64,000 nt of DNA from JBHELB01 sp041859045. Lineage in GTDB: Bacteria; Hydrogenedentota; Hydrogenedentia; Hydrogenedentales; SLHB01. A program made the translations under genes and the position numbers. The DNA is taken from positions 1 through 64,000 of the forward strand of contig JBHELB010000071.1 in assembly GCA_041859045.1 (NCBI GenBank). Direction: 5' to 3'. This document shows positions 33,792-43,064 of this stretch, piece by piece. Within the stretch, counting starts at the first letter, position 1. Each line of letters begins with the position of its first letter. The notes below the pieces were generated by a model, which made no database searches, was not told where the DNA came from, and worked only from the letters and a program-made list of their open reading frames with translations.

Positions 33792-35132
33792 ATGTCTGAC
33801 AATCTTTTTGAACATGCCGCCGCAGAGCGGTTGCGCCGCGAAGCGCCGTTGGCGCGCCGTGTTGCGCCACGCACGCTCGACGATCTGCTCGGCCAGGAGC
33901 ACATCCTTGGGCCCGGCAAAATGCTGCGCCGCGCCATCGAGGCCGACCGCATTACCTCGCTGATCTTGTACGGACCGCCGGGCTGCGGAAAGACCGCGCT
34001 CGCGCGCCTGATCGCCATGCGCACGCGCTCGGGCTTCGAAAACCTGAACGCCGTCACGTCGGGCGTGAAGGAACTGCGGCAACTCATCGAAACCGCCAAA
34101 CAACGGCGCCTTCACGACGGTCGCCGCACGATCCTGTTTGTCGACGAGATTCACCGATTCAACAAGGCCCAGCAAGACGCGTTGTTGCCCGATGTCGAGA
34201 ACGGCGCGATCACGCTGATCGGCGCGACAACGGAAAACCCATTTTTCTCCGTCGTGGCGCCGCTGCTGTCGCGTTCGCAGGTGTTCGAACTGCGCAAACT
34301 CGAGCCGGAGACTACCGCGCGCGTGCTGCGCCGTGCATTAACACTCGAGGACGGCGGACTTGCGGCGCTGAACGTAACAGCGGACGACGATGCGCTGATG
34401 CATTTGGCGCAGTTCGCCGACGGTGACGCCCGTCGCGCGCTGAACGCGCTCGATATCGCCGCGCTCACCACGCCGCCGGAAGAGGGCGCCATCCACATTA
34501 CGCTGGCGGTCGCCGAGGAAAGCATCCAGAAGAAACTTATCCATTACGACGGCACGGGCGACGCGCATTACGACGCGGCGTCGGCGTTCATCAAGAGTAT
34601 GCGCGGCAGCGATCCCGACTCCGCGCTGTATTGGATGGCGTTGATGCTCGCCGCGGGTGACGATCCGCGATTCGTGGCGCGGCGAATCTGTATTTGCGCG
34701 GCGGAAGACGTGGGCAACGCCGACCCCATGGCGCTGGTGTTGGCGACCTCGGCGTGGCAGGCGTGCGAGTTCATCGGTATGCCGGAGGCGCGCATTCTAC
34801 TTGCCGAGGCGGCCATCTACGTGGCCTGTGCGCCGAAAAGCAACACCGCCTGCGTCGGCATCGACGCCGCCCTGAGCGACGTGCGCGAAGGCAAAACCGT
34901 TGCCGTGCCGCGTCACCTGCGCGACTCCAGCTACAAGGGCGCGCAACGCCTGGGCCGAGGCCAGGGCTATCAATACGCGCATGACGGTGAGGATGCGTAC
35001 GTCACACAGGACTATGGCGTGCCGCGCGGCACGTACTATCACCCCACGGATCGCGGCAAGGAAGCGGAGTTCAAAGCCCGAATCGAGGCGCTTCGCGCGC
35101 GGGACGAGCAAGCCGCGCAGGACCAACAGTGA
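33792..35132 (+). CDS. rarA: Replication-associated recombination protein RarA (MgsA), AAA+ ATPase
   Basis: 446 residues, as in E. coli RarA. Landmarks are RPRTLDD-like VAPRTLDDLLGQEHILG, Walker A YGPPGCGKTAL, Walker B LFVDEIHRFNKAQQDALLP, sensor GATTENPFF, and the C-terminal SDPDSALYWMALMLAAGDDP and YKGAQRLGRGQGYQYAHD. The tetramer acts at stalled replication forks with SSB. It is followed by a GT39 gene that overlaps its stop by GTGA, but the functions look unrelated. Confidence 0.95.
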   Translation: MSDNLFEHAAAERLRREAPLARRVAPRTLDDLLGQEHILGPGKMLRRAIEADRITSLILYGPPGCGKTALARLIAMRTRSGFENLNAVTSGVKELRQLIETAKQRRLHDGRRTILFVDEIHRFNKAQQDALLPDVENGAITLIGATTENPFFSVVAPLLSRSQVFELRKLEPETTARVLRRALTLEDGGLAALNVTADDDALMHLAQFADGDARRALNALDIAALTTPPEEGAIHITLAVAEESIQKKLIHYDGTGDAHYDAASAFIKSMRGSDPDSALYWMALMLAAGDDPRFVARRICICAAEDVGNADPMALVLATSAWQACEFIGMPEARILLAEAAIYVACAPKSNTACVGIDAALSDVREGKTVAVPRHLRDSSYKGAQRLGRGQGYQYAHDGEDAYVTQDYGVPRGTYYHPTDRGKEAEFKARIEALRARDEQAAQDQQ

Positions 35133-36619
35133 TCGCGGGGGCGCAAAGACGCGAAAGCAACGGGCGGGAAATCGCGTTGTTCTTCTTGATCGCCGCGCTC
35201 GTGCGGCTGTCGCTCGGCAATACCCCGCTGGTGTCGTGGGATGAGTGGATACTCGGCGGCATCGCTGCGCGGCTTGGAACCTGGGCCCTTCCTAATCTCG
35301 AACTCTACGATATCCTTGTCCCCACCGGTTACTCGTATCCGTCCTTCGGGTTCTGGGTCAACAGCGTGTTTGTATGGCTCTTCGGATCGACGCCGTTTGT
35401 GTTGCGATTGCCCTGCGCGCTGAGCGAGGCCGCCGCCGTGGCGCTTACGTATGCGCTGGCGCGCGAACTCGCGGGTGTAGTCTGCGCCCGCGCCGCCGCA
35501 TTGTTTGCCACGGCCTGCCTCTTCCTGTCGTTTCACGCCATGGTCAGCCTCGACTATTTACTCTCCGCATGGGTCTTGCTGTCGCTGTGGGCGTTTGTGC
35601 GTGCGGCTCGAAAACAGGACAGCGCGTTGCTTGTACTCGCGGCGTTCTGCGGCGGAATGGCCTGTTTCACGAAGTACCACGGCGTCGTGTATCACGCGAC
35701 GCTCTGTGTTCTCGTGTTCTCGTGGCCCACGACTCGGCGCATGTTGCGATGGAAGACCTTGACGGCAGCAGCGGCCGCCGCGTTGGCTGCGCCGCTGTTC
35801 ATGCTTGCGACCGAAGCCGCGACATGGCATTTCTACGGGTACTCGAAAACCCACATCGCCGAGGTGCTTCGCGTGACGGAGTGGGCGTCCTACGTTGCCG
35901 ACCCGCGCACCGGGGCCATCGTCGAGGCGAACGACGGATACTACTTTCTCTACGCGTGGACCACGCTGGGCCCACTATTCTGCGGCCTCGCCGCGCTGGG
36001 CTTTGTCGCGGCGTTGGCGTCTCGTGGCCGCGTGTGGTGGGCATTGGGCTTCGTCGCGGCGGCGTGGCTGTTCTGGGCGTCTACCGCGAGTCTTAAGAAC
36101 GCGCGCTACATCCTGCCGATGGTCTACGTCGCGTGTATCTTCGCAGGATACTTCATCACGCGACTGGCCGCGATTCCCAGGTGCCGGGGAATCGCGTGGA
36201 TGCTCGTGCTTGTGACCGTCGCGCTGGGCGCGTGGCAGTCTGTCGACCGCGCGCAGCAGTATTTTGAGGAAGCCCGGCGCAACATGGCGGTGTACGACTA
36301 TGTGAACACGCACACGCCGAAAGGCGCGGTCATTCTCGCGGAGTCGATCGTGTTTCAGGTGCACATTGCGGGCGGTCCGGGAATCGTGCGCACGACGTAC
36401 GCGCCGGAATCGCCGCAGGCCCTCGACCGCGCGGACTATCTCATCCTCGATCCGCGCACGCATGAGATGCTGCAACGCGGCGTACTTCCGGTGGCGCGTG
36501 GGTACCTCGACTTCCGTCGCGAGGCGGAGAAGGATTGGCCCTGCGTGTTTCGCAAAGCTTCTCGCCAGGGCGAAGTGCGTGTGCTCGCGCGCCCGCAACG
36601 CCCATTGGGTGCGCCCTAG
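35129..36619 (+). CDS. GT39-type membrane glycosyltransferase (ArnT/PMT-like)
   Basis: 496 residues from GTG 35129 overlapping the rarA stop. Around ten membrane helices. The first external loop has the catalytic Asp-Glu pair (D38, E39 in VSWDEW), as in PMT and ArnT, which use polyprenyl-phosphate sugars as donors. TASLKNARYILPM is near residue 330. The last four codons and the stop are inside the left copy of the 86-bp repeat. The TAG at 36617-36619 interlocks in a CTAG with the stop of the dnaE remnant on the other strand. Donor could come from the GT2 at 53269. Acceptor unknown. Confidence 0.8.
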   Translation: MIAGAQRRESNGREIALFFLIAALVRLSLGNTPLVSWDEWILGGIAARLGTWALPNLELYDILVPTGYSYPSFGFWVNSVFVWLFGSTPFVLRLPCALSEAAAVALTYALARELAGVVCARAAALFATACLFLSFHAMVSLDYLLSAWVLLSLWAFVRAARKQDSALLVLAAFCGGMACFTKYHGVVYHATLCVLVFSWPTTRRMLRWKTLTAAAAAALAAPLFMLATEAATWHFYGYSKTHIAEVLRVTEWASYVADPRTGAIVEANDGYYFLYAWTTLGPLFCGLAALGFVAALASRGRVWWALGFVAAAWLFWASTASLKNARYILPMVYVACIFAGYFITRLAAIPRCRGIAWMLVLVTVALGAWQSVDRAQQYFEEARRNMAVYDYVNTHTPKGAVILAESIVFQVHIAGGPGIVRTTYAPESPQALDRADYLILDPRTHEMLQRGVLPVARGYLDFRREAEKDWPCVFRKASRQGEVRVLARPQRPLGAP

Positions 36620-36694
36620 CCCTCGTGTCGGGGAAGGTTGTTGCCCAAAGAACACCACACCGCCTCGTCATCGTTTAGCAACGTGGCGACTTTC
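36609..36694. repeat. 86-bp direct repeat, left copy
   Basis: Base-for-base identical to 38836-38921. It contains the last 11 bases of the GT39 gene and, on the minus strand, a duplicate of the last 25 codons plus stop of dnaE (36694-36616). With its partner it brackets a 2.1-kb insert. Confidence 0.97.
36616..36694 (-). pseudogene. Duplicated 3' fragment of dnaE
   Basis: Minus-strand copy of the last 25 codons and stop of dnaE, ending NLPRHEG. There is no start and no upstream dnaE sequence, so it is a remnant of the duplication that created the 86-bp repeat. Confidence 0.9.
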
Positions 36695-36941
36695 TATAGG
36701 AAGAAGGCGCTCAACCTGCGCGACGGCATCTTGGTCAACGCCGCAGTATCACGACTGCTCTGGCTTAGGTCGCGCTTGATTCCCACAACATGATTCCTTA
36801 CGCTTTTGGGGAGGGGAGGGCAACTGACCGCAAGGGGTTTGCGTTTCCGTGCGAGTTCCTATCCGGCGCGCTATCCCGCTCTGTTTGCGCAGGCGTCTTA
36901 GGCGCGTTGCCCAGCGGGTGCAGAAAACGCGGAAACGGAGA
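36620..36941. other. Gene-free stretch at the left side of the insert
   Basis: 322 bases between the first GT39 stop and the chosen start of the second. The first 75 bases are the dnaE-derived repeat. The remaining 247 hold no convincing gene; one open frame reaches upstream of the second GT39 start to 36849 but encodes an Arg-rich stretch without a ribosome site. Confidence 0.6.
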
Positions 36942-38804
36942 ATGACCTTGGTGGGCGAGAAATACCCGGCGATTCTGCAGAATCATCCCCTGTCTCGCCC
37001 TCAGTGGTGCGCTGTAATCGGGATCGTACTGCTAAGTTTCATTCTACGATTCACCGCGCTTGATCTGCGCGGACTCTGGGTCGACGAAATTCTGTGGGCA
37101 GGGTGGACCAATCAGCCCACCCCGCTCGCTGTGGCGCATCAAGTCTTCTGTCCTCAATCGCCACTGTTTGCCTGGCTCGCATGGCCATTTCGATCTTGGG
37201 TGGCAAGCGATTTCACAGTGCGGCTCATTCCCGCGGCATTGGGCGTACTAGGTGTCGTTTTGCTGTTCCTGATGGCGCGGCGCATGGCGGGTGAGCGCAT
37301 AGCACTCGGAGCAGCGCTTATTCTCTCATTAAACCCAAGCCATCTCTCGTATTCCCGACAGTTCGAGCCGTACACTTTTGCTGTTGTAGCCGTGCTGTTG
37401 TTCGCTCTCTCCGCAGATCATGCTTTTCGAAGTAACCGGCGTTCTGCGTGGGGGTTAACGATGTTCCTAGCGGTTATTGCGATCTATGCGCATATCTTTG
37501 CAGGGGCAACTGCGGCAATGCTTACGCTCGGTCTCTGCTTGGCATGGCGGCGTCACGACGGCGCTCTTAAACGGTCTTTAAGAGCGGCGGTTGTCTGGGG
37601 TATCGCGCTCTGCGCATATCTGCCATGGGCGCTTCATGACGTAGAAAATTTCGTCGGCCAGTTGCCCCAGGGGACTTTTGCCTCACTATATCCGCCGGAA
37701 CTGTCCACATCGGGTTTCTTGTGTCGCTTGGCGGTTGCGTTCTGGTGTTCGCCATACATGACGGATTCGCCAATGCTCTTGTGGCCGCTGTTGATGCTGG
37801 TCGTGCTGATTACGGCTTTAGGATGGTTTGCCGCTACTCGCGATGGGTCGGGTGCGGGAACGGTCGCGCTATTCTGGCTGGCTGGGGCAGGCCTGGTGGC
37901 TTCAGCGGTGGCGACGTGGGGATATCTCCTGAAAGGCCACTACATGATGATGGCTTTGCCGGGAGGCTGCCTTCTCTTAGCGCTCGGCGTACACGAACTA
38001 TTTCGACTCGCTTCCGCGAGTCGCAGGCTTCGGCTTCTAACGCGCGCAATGGTCGTCTGCGCTGTCGGCATGCTCGGCTACTGGAGTCTTGGCGCGACTG
38101 CGTACGTTGTCTATATCGCACCGCTTGAGCAGGATTTGAGAGGGATGTTTCGCTGGGTCGAAATGGTGATGCTGGATAACGACCGAGTTGTCGCGCAGAG
38201 CTGGTTTTGCTCCGGAGTAATGGCACGATATGCTGGCGATCGAACATCGCGCGCTATACCCGCCCTACCGGAGAAGACCTTAGCGAATGGGGGTCAAATC
38301 CTTTCGGCAACGCCTGGACGACTTTGGATTCTCTACGGTGAACACTGGATTCCACCCGACTATAGTGCGTGGATGGGCTCCCAAAAGACCGTTTACGAGT
38401 TTCCATTCACGGGAAATTTCGGAAGAGTCTTTCTCATTTGGCCACGCACTTCCAGCGACACATGGGAGCAGCGGCAGTTCCAGATTCGCTATGCCCTTGA
38501 GCAAGCGACCATATATTACCCCAAACAGCATCCGCGCATCCTGCTTGCGCTCGGGCAGCTCGACCGTGAGGCGGGCGCATCCGAAAGCGCTGTTGCGTAC
38601 TGTGAACGTGCCGCGCGCCTTGTCTGGCCTACTCTTCTCGTCGCCCCCACGTCAGCCACCCTATGGAACTTGCTCGCCGATGCTTACGCGGGCGCGAATC
38701 ATGTTGAGGCTGCCTCGCGCTGCTATGGTATCGCAGCGTATCTCTGTGATTTGCAGAGTGAGCGCCGAGGACTCCTGCGGAAAGGATCCCAAATTGGGCG
38801 ATGA
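36942..38804 (+). CDS. GT39-type membrane glycosyltransferase with C-terminal TPR-like tail
   Basis: 620 residues from ATG 36942, preceded by CGGAG. An ATG at 36849 gives an Arg-rich lead and is less likely. The PMT-type Asp-Glu pair is D48, E49 in LWVDEI. About ten helices follow up to residue 400, then a soluble part. Residues about 515-610 look like two TPR units (ILLALGQLDREAGASESAVAYCERA, LWNLLADAYAGANHVEAASRCY). Base composition is visibly lower in GC than neighbours (28 of 60 in 37321-37380). It is the only gene between the two 86-bp repeats, so it was probably acquired by transfer or insertion. Confidence 0.8.
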   Translation: MTLVGEKYPAILQNHPLSRPQWCAVIGIVLLSFILRFTALDLRGLWVDEILWAGWTNQPTPLAVAHQVFCPQSPLFAWLAWPFRSWVASDFTVRLIPAALGVLGVVLLFLMARRMAGERIALGAALILSLNPSHLSYSRQFEPYTFAVVAVLLFALSADHAFRSNRRSAWGLTMFLAVIAIYAHIFAGATAAMLTLGLCLAWRRHDGALKRSLRAAVVWGIALCAYLPWALHDVENFVGQLPQGTFASLYPPELSTSGFLCRLAVAFWCSPYMTDSPMLLWPLLMLVVLITALGWFAATRDGSGAGTVALFWLAGAGLVASAVATWGYLLKGHYMMMALPGGCLLLALGVHELFRLASASRRLRLLTRAMVVCAVGMLGYWSLGATAYVVYIAPLEQDLRGMFRWVEMVMLDNDRVVAQSWFCSGVMARYAGDRTSRAIPALPEKTLANGGQILSATPGRLWILYGEHWIPPDYSAWMGSQKTVYEFPFTGNFGRVFLIWPRTSSDTWEQRQFQIRYALEQATIYYPKQHPRILLALGQLDREAGASESAVAYCERAARLVWPTLLVAPTSATLWNLLADAYAGANHVEAASRCYGIAAYLCDLQSERRGLLRKGSQIGR

Positions 38805-38814
38805 GTCCATCGTG

Positions 38815-38846
38815 CTAGAGCGCATTAAATGAAAAGTGCGCCCTAG
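38815..38846. repeat. Short inverted repeat at the insert-dnaE boundary
   Basis: CTAGAGCGCATT (38815-38826) faces the complement of CTAGGGCGCACTT (38846-38834). The right arm includes the dnaE stop. It carries the CTAG-GCGCA core of the dispersed palindrome family and may act as a weak bidirectional terminator. Confidence 0.5.
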
Positions 38847-38921
38847 CCCTCGTGTCGGGGAAGGTTGTTGCCCAAAGAACACCACACCGCCTCGTCATCG
38901 TTTAGCAACGTGGCGACTTTC
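38836..38921. repeat. 86-bp direct repeat, right copy
   Basis: Identical to 36609-36694. Here it is the real 3' end of dnaE (last 25 codons) plus the 11 bases that in the left copy end the first GT39 gene, showing that the original junction was GT39 next to dnaE. Confidence 0.97.
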
Positions 38922-41900
38922 GCGCGCAACGTCGCGGACGGGTTCACAAGACATGCATGCGTGGCGTGCACGACAACTTCGCCGTCGTGCGGCGTCTGGC
39001 AATGAAGATACACGTCGCACTTGCCCGGATTTTCGCCAAGCAGTTCGGCCAAGGACTTGAGCGTGATGTCGTCCACCGTCGCGGTATTGATGCGGATATG
39101 CGTCGCGCGCGTGAATTTTTCCTCCGCCTCTTCAATGGGGAAGATGTCTTGCGCGAGCAGTGATACTTCGTCGTTGCGGTGATTCGCCTTCGCGGGAATG
39201 ATGACGATCATTTCCGAGACGAGCAAGCCCGCCCGCTGTTCATAGATGTCCGAGAACACGGTGAGTTCGCACGAGCCTTCGAGCGTTTCCAGTGTGATGA
39301 AGGCCATCTTCTTGCCGCGCTGCGTCGTGTAGTGCTTTACGTTCGAAATCATGCCCCCCAGCACGACTTCCTGGTTCTCGCGCAGCGACGGAATATCGGC
39401 GATTCCCGCGCTGGTAAAACGCTCCAGCGTCTTGCTGTGTTTGGCCAGTGGGTGACTGCTTACGTAGAGTCCAAGCATTTCCTTTTCGAAGGCGAGCAGT
39501 TCGCCCTCAGGCCATTCGGGAACATCCGGTTTCTGGCGTTCGACCGGCGCGCCGGCATCGGCGACGAGATCGAACAACGAAGTTTGCCCGGAATCGCGTT
39601 CGCGCTGGCTCAGTTGGCCTTCGCCCAGCGCCGCGTCGAGACTGTCTTCGACTTGCCGCCGCCCCCAGCCTGTGCTGGCGAACGCGCCCGCGCGGTTCAG
39701 ACTTTCGATCACGCGTCGATTCACCTGGCGCGAGTCGATGCGCGTACAGAAGTCAAAGATGTCCTTGAACGGACCGTTGGCGTCGCGTTCGGCGATGATG
39801 GCCACGACGGCGTTCTCACCCACATTCTTGATTCCCGCCATCCCAAAGCGGATTCTGTCGCCCTCGACCGCGAACGCTCTGTCGCTGGAATTGACGTCGG
39901 GCGGAAGCACCTCGATGCCGAGGCGGCGGCATTCCTCGACGTAGACACCCGTCTTGTCCAAGTTGCCCGATTCGCTGGAGAGCAACGCGGCCATGAACTC
40001 CGCGGGGTAGTTGGCTTTGAGAAACGCCGTCTGATACGCCACGACGGCGTAGGCCATGCTGTGGCTCTTGTTGAACCCGTATCCCGCGAACTGTTCGATC
40101 TTTTGAAACAGTAGATCGGCGGTCTTCGTGTCGATGCCGTTCTTCTTCGCGCCCTCGACAAACAGATCGCGCTGCTGCGCCATGAGGTCGGCTTTTTTCT
40201 TTCCCATGGCCCGGCGCAGGATATCGGCTTGGCCGAGAGTGAATCCCGCCACGGCTTGCACGACCTGCATCACCTGCTCTTGATACAACGCGACACCATA
40301 GGTCTCGCGCAGGATCGGCTCGAGCAGCGGATGGTCGTACACGAGCTTCGAGGAATCGTGTTTGCACGCGATGTACTGATCCTTGAGCTGCATCGGGCCG
40401 GGGCGATACAAGGCGATCAACGCGCAGATTTCTTCAATACTCTCCAAGCCGATGCGCTTGGCCAGATCGCGCATGCCCGAACTTTCCAACTGAAACACGC
40501 CCATCGTCTGACCGGAGCGCAGCAACGCATACGTCTTACGATCGGTAGGCTCGAGATTGTCGATGTCGATCGTGATACCGCGGTTCTGTTTCACAAACCG
40601 CACGGCATCATGCACGACCGTCAACGTGCGCAAACCGAGGAAGTCCATCTTGAGCAGACCGACTTCTTCCACGCCCTTCATCTCGACCTGCGTGGCCACG
40701 ATATCGCTGCCCGCGGCCTGAAAGAGCGCCACGTGATTCGTCAACGGCTCGTCGCAGATCACCACGCCTGCCGCGTGGGTACCGGTCGTGCCGATCGTGC
40801 CTTCGAGGCGCGTGGCGAGCGACCACAGCCGCGCGATGGTCGAGTCTTCCTTCACCAAACGCTGAATTTCCGGCTCGCGCTCGTAGGCGTCTTTCAATTT
40901 GATTTTGAGTTCATCCGGCACGAGTTTGGCGATGCGGTCGACGTCGGCATAGCTCATGCCCAGCACGCGGCCCACGTTGCGCACCGCTTGTTTGGCCAGC
41001 ATCCGGCCAAACGTGATGATCTGGCTGACGTTGTCCGAGCCGTACTTCTCGCGCACATACTCGATCACTTCGCCGCGGCGCGTGTAGCAGAAATCGAGAT
41101 CGAAATCAGGCATCGACACGCGCTCGGGGTTCAGGAAACGTTCGAACAGAAGCCCGTAACGCAACGGGTCGACGTTGGTGATGCGCAACGCGTACGCCAC
41201 CAAGCTCCCCGCGCCCGAACCGCGCCCCGGCCCCACGGGAATCCCCTTGCTGCGCGCATGCGCGATCAGATCCCACACGACCAGGAAGTAGTCGACGAAG
41301 CCCATCTGCTCGATAACGCCAAGCTCATAGTCCGCGCGGGCGATATGCTCCGGCAATGGTGCGCCGTTATAGCGTTCCTCGAGCCCAAGTCTCACGAGGT
41401 CGCGCAGATACTGCTCGGGCGCGAGCCCCTCCGGCGGGACAAACTTCGGAATGAGGTGCTTGTGCAGCGGCAGATCGCAATTGCAGCGGTCCGCCACTTT
41501 CTCCGTATTCGAGATTGCTTCCGGCCATTCCGGAAACTTCGCGCGCATTTCGTCCGGACTCGCGAAGTAAAACTGGTTGGTCTCGAACTTAAAGCGCTTC
41601 TCGTCGTTCAGATTCGCATTGGTTTGAATCGCGAGCAACGCCTCGTGCGCTTCCGAATCTTCGCGATCGGTGTAATGGCAGTCGTTCGTGGCGATCAGCA
41701 TGAGGCCGTGCCGCTGCGCGAGCTGCGCCAACAGCGGATTGACCCGCTGCTGCTCCGGCAGACCATGGTCCATCAACTCAATCAGGAAATGGTCGCGTCC
41801 GAAGATATCGAGATAGCGTTTGACCGCCGCTTCCGCGCCGTCAAGATCGTTCTTGAGCAAACGCTGAGGAATCTCGCCCGCCAGGCACGCGCTTGTGGCG

Positions 41901-42304
41901 ATTAAACCTTCCTTGTGTCGTGCGAGCAGATCGAGATCGATGCGCGGGCGATAGTGGAAGCCTTCCGTATAGCCGAGCGTGCTCAGGCGACAGAGATTAT
42001 GGTAGCCCTCTTCGTTCTCGCACAGCAGAAGACAATGGGTGTATCCCGAGCCGGTGCTTCGCGCCTGGCGTTCGAAACGGCTGCCTTTGGCGACATACAG
42101 TTCCGAACCGATGATGGGCTTGATGCCCGCGCGCTTGGCGGTGGTGTAGAAATCCACCGCGCCAAACAGCGAGCCGTGGTCCGTCAGCGCGCAGGCCCGC
42201 ATCCCGTATTCTTTGCAGCGCGCGACAAGGTCCTGCACCTTGCTTGCGCCGTCCAACACGCTGTATTCGCTGTGAACGTGGAGATGAACAAACCCCGCAC
42301 TCAT
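38843..42304 (-). CDS. dnaE: DNA polymerase III subunit alpha (DnaE)
   Basis: 1153 residues, normal for the DnaE1 type. The N-terminal PHP domain is FVHLHVHSEYSVLDGASK. The polymerase active site includes GPGRGSGAGSLVAYAL and MPDFDLDFCYTRR with the catalytic Asp pair. AGYGFNKSHSMAYA and the helix-hairpin-helix region follow. An OB-fold is near 1000 (VVLGGMISNVKHYTTQRGKKMAF). It starts 4 bases inside the upstream cinA-type gene (ATGA). The last 25 codons are duplicated at 36616-36694, but the gene itself is intact. Confidence 0.97.
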   Translation of the reverse strand: MSAGFVHLHVHSEYSVLDGASKVQDLVARCKEYGMRACALTDHGSLFGAVDFYTTAKRAGIKPIIGSELYVAKGSRFERQARSTGSGYTHCLLLCENEEGYHNLCRLSTLGYTEGFHYRPRIDLDLLARHKEGLIATSACLAGEIPQRLLKNDLDGAEAAVKRYLDIFGRDHFLIELMDHGLPEQQRVNPLLAQLAQRHGLMLIATNDCHYTDREDSEAHEALLAIQTNANLNDEKRFKFETNQFYFASPDEMRAKFPEWPEAISNTEKVADRCNCDLPLHKHLIPKFVPPEGLAPEQYLRDLVRLGLEERYNGAPLPEHIARADYELGVIEQMGFVDYFLVVWDLIAHARSKGIPVGPGRGSGAGSLVAYALRITNVDPLRYGLLFERFLNPERVSMPDFDLDFCYTRRGEVIEYVREKYGSDNVSQIITFGRMLAKQAVRNVGRVLGMSYADVDRIAKLVPDELKIKLKDAYEREPEIQRLVKEDSTIARLWSLATRLEGTIGTTGTHAAGVVICDEPLTNHVALFQAAGSDIVATQVEMKGVEEVGLLKMDFLGLRTLTVVHDAVRFVKQNRGITIDIDNLEPTDRKTYALLRSGQTMGVFQLESSGMRDLAKRIGLESIEEICALIALYRPGPMQLKDQYIACKHDSSKLVYDHPLLEPILRETYGVALYQEQVMQVVQAVAGFTLGQADILRRAMGKKKADLMAQQRDLFVEGAKKNGIDTKTADLLFQKIEQFAGYGFNKSHSMAYAVVAYQTAFLKANYPAEFMAALLSSESGNLDKTGVYVEECRRLGIEVLPPDVNSSDRAFAVEGDRIRFGMAGIKNVGENAVVAIIAERDANGPFKDIFDFCTRIDSRQVNRRVIESLNRAGAFASTGWGRRQVEDSLDAALGEGQLSQRERDSGQTSLFDLVADAGAPVERQKPDVPEWPEGELLAFEKEMLGLYVSSHPLAKHSKTLERFTSAGIADIPSLRENQEVVLGGMISNVKHYTTQRGKKMAFITLETLEGSCELTVFSDIYEQRAGLLVSEMIVIIPAKANHRNDEVSLLAQDIFPIEEAEEKFTRATHIRINTATVDDITLKSLAELLGENPGKCDVYLHCQTPHDGEVVVHATHACLVNPSATLRAKVATLLNDDEAVWCSLGNNLPRHEG

Positions 42305-42783
42305 GAAATAATACCCTCGAGCAGTTTCAACGCGGCCTCCGCGGTCTGCGCCTTGATTTCATCCCTTGTTCCCGGGAACACGCACCGCTGCACCGCTGTT
42401 CCCCCCGGCCTCGCCGCCGCGAGGTAGACCAGCCCCACCGGTTTCTCCGGCGTCCCGCCGCCGGGTCCGGCGATTCCCGTCACGCCCACGCCGTAGTCCG
42501 CGCCCGTCAGTTCGCGCACGCCCTCGGCCATCTGCCGCGCCACCGGCTCGCTCACCGCGCCGTGCTCATTCAATACCGCCGGGGCCACGCGCAGCAACGC
42601 GGTCTTCAGCGCATTGCTATACGCCACTACGCCGCCCAGATAAACCTCCGAAATCCCCGCAATACTTGTCAACCGGTGCGCAATGAGACCGCCTGAACAC
42701 GACTCCGCCGTCGCCAACGTCGCTTGACGCGCGAGCAGGCGTGCGAAAACCGTCTCTTCAGTGCGCGAATAGGGTGTTGTCAT
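42301..42783 (-). CDS. pncC: CinA C-terminal domain protein, nicotinamide-nucleotide amidase (PncC)
   Basis: 160 residues from ATG 42783, with GGAG upstream; a longer frame has no site. The whole protein is the CinA_C domain: ATAESCSGGLIAHRL with the catalytic Ser, LGGVVAYSNALKTALLRV, and GVTGIAGPGGGTPEKPVGLV. It deamidates nicotinamide mononucleotide to NaMN in NAD recycling. The N-terminal MoaB-like domain of full CinA is absent. It overlaps the dnaE start, so both are likely co-transcribed. Confidence 0.92.
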   Translation of the reverse strand: MTTPYSRTEETVFARLLARQATLATAESCSGGLIAHRLTSIAGISEVYLGGVVAYSNALKTALLRVAPAVLNEHGAVSEPVARQMAEGVRELTGADYGVGVTGIAGPGGGTPEKPVGLVYLAAARPGGTAVQRCVFPGTRDEIKAQTAEAALKLLEGIIS

Positions 42784-42879
42784 GGGGCACTCCGCAGTTG
42801 CGCCTACCCTACCACGCGGGCCGTTAGTGGGGCAACCGCTCTCTCTTACGGAAATCGGGGAATTTTTCGCAGAAGGCAC

Positions 42880-42908
42880 TTGCAAATCATGGAAATTATT
42901 CGTAGTAT
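42880..42908 (+). promoter_or_regulatory. Promoter of the PilZ-receiver gene
   Basis: TTGCAA (42880-42885), 17 bp, TAGTAT (42903-42908). The predicted start near 42915 gives a leader of about 150 nt before ATG 43065. The 281-bp gap holds no gene. Confidence 0.5.
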
Positions 42909-43064
42909 AAGGGGTGGAAGGGCTTGGCGTGCTCCTTTCCGCCTATTTCAAGTTCGGTAATCTCGTCTCGAAGTTACTCGACAGCGCCTTTTGATGCACA
43001 CCGTTCGTATAGGGCGCAGGGCTGGCCTTGGGCCAAATGCATGATGGATCTGTGAGGATAGGCC

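Noticed and set aside
36695..38835. The insert between the 86-bp repeats as a classical transposon
   Set aside because: There is no transposase or integrase and no terminal inverted repeats at its ends, and the flanking duplication is far longer than transposon target sites.
40229..41905. A 558-codon plus-strand frame inside dnaE
   Set aside because: dnaE motifs are complete on the minus strand. The frame has no recognisable motif.
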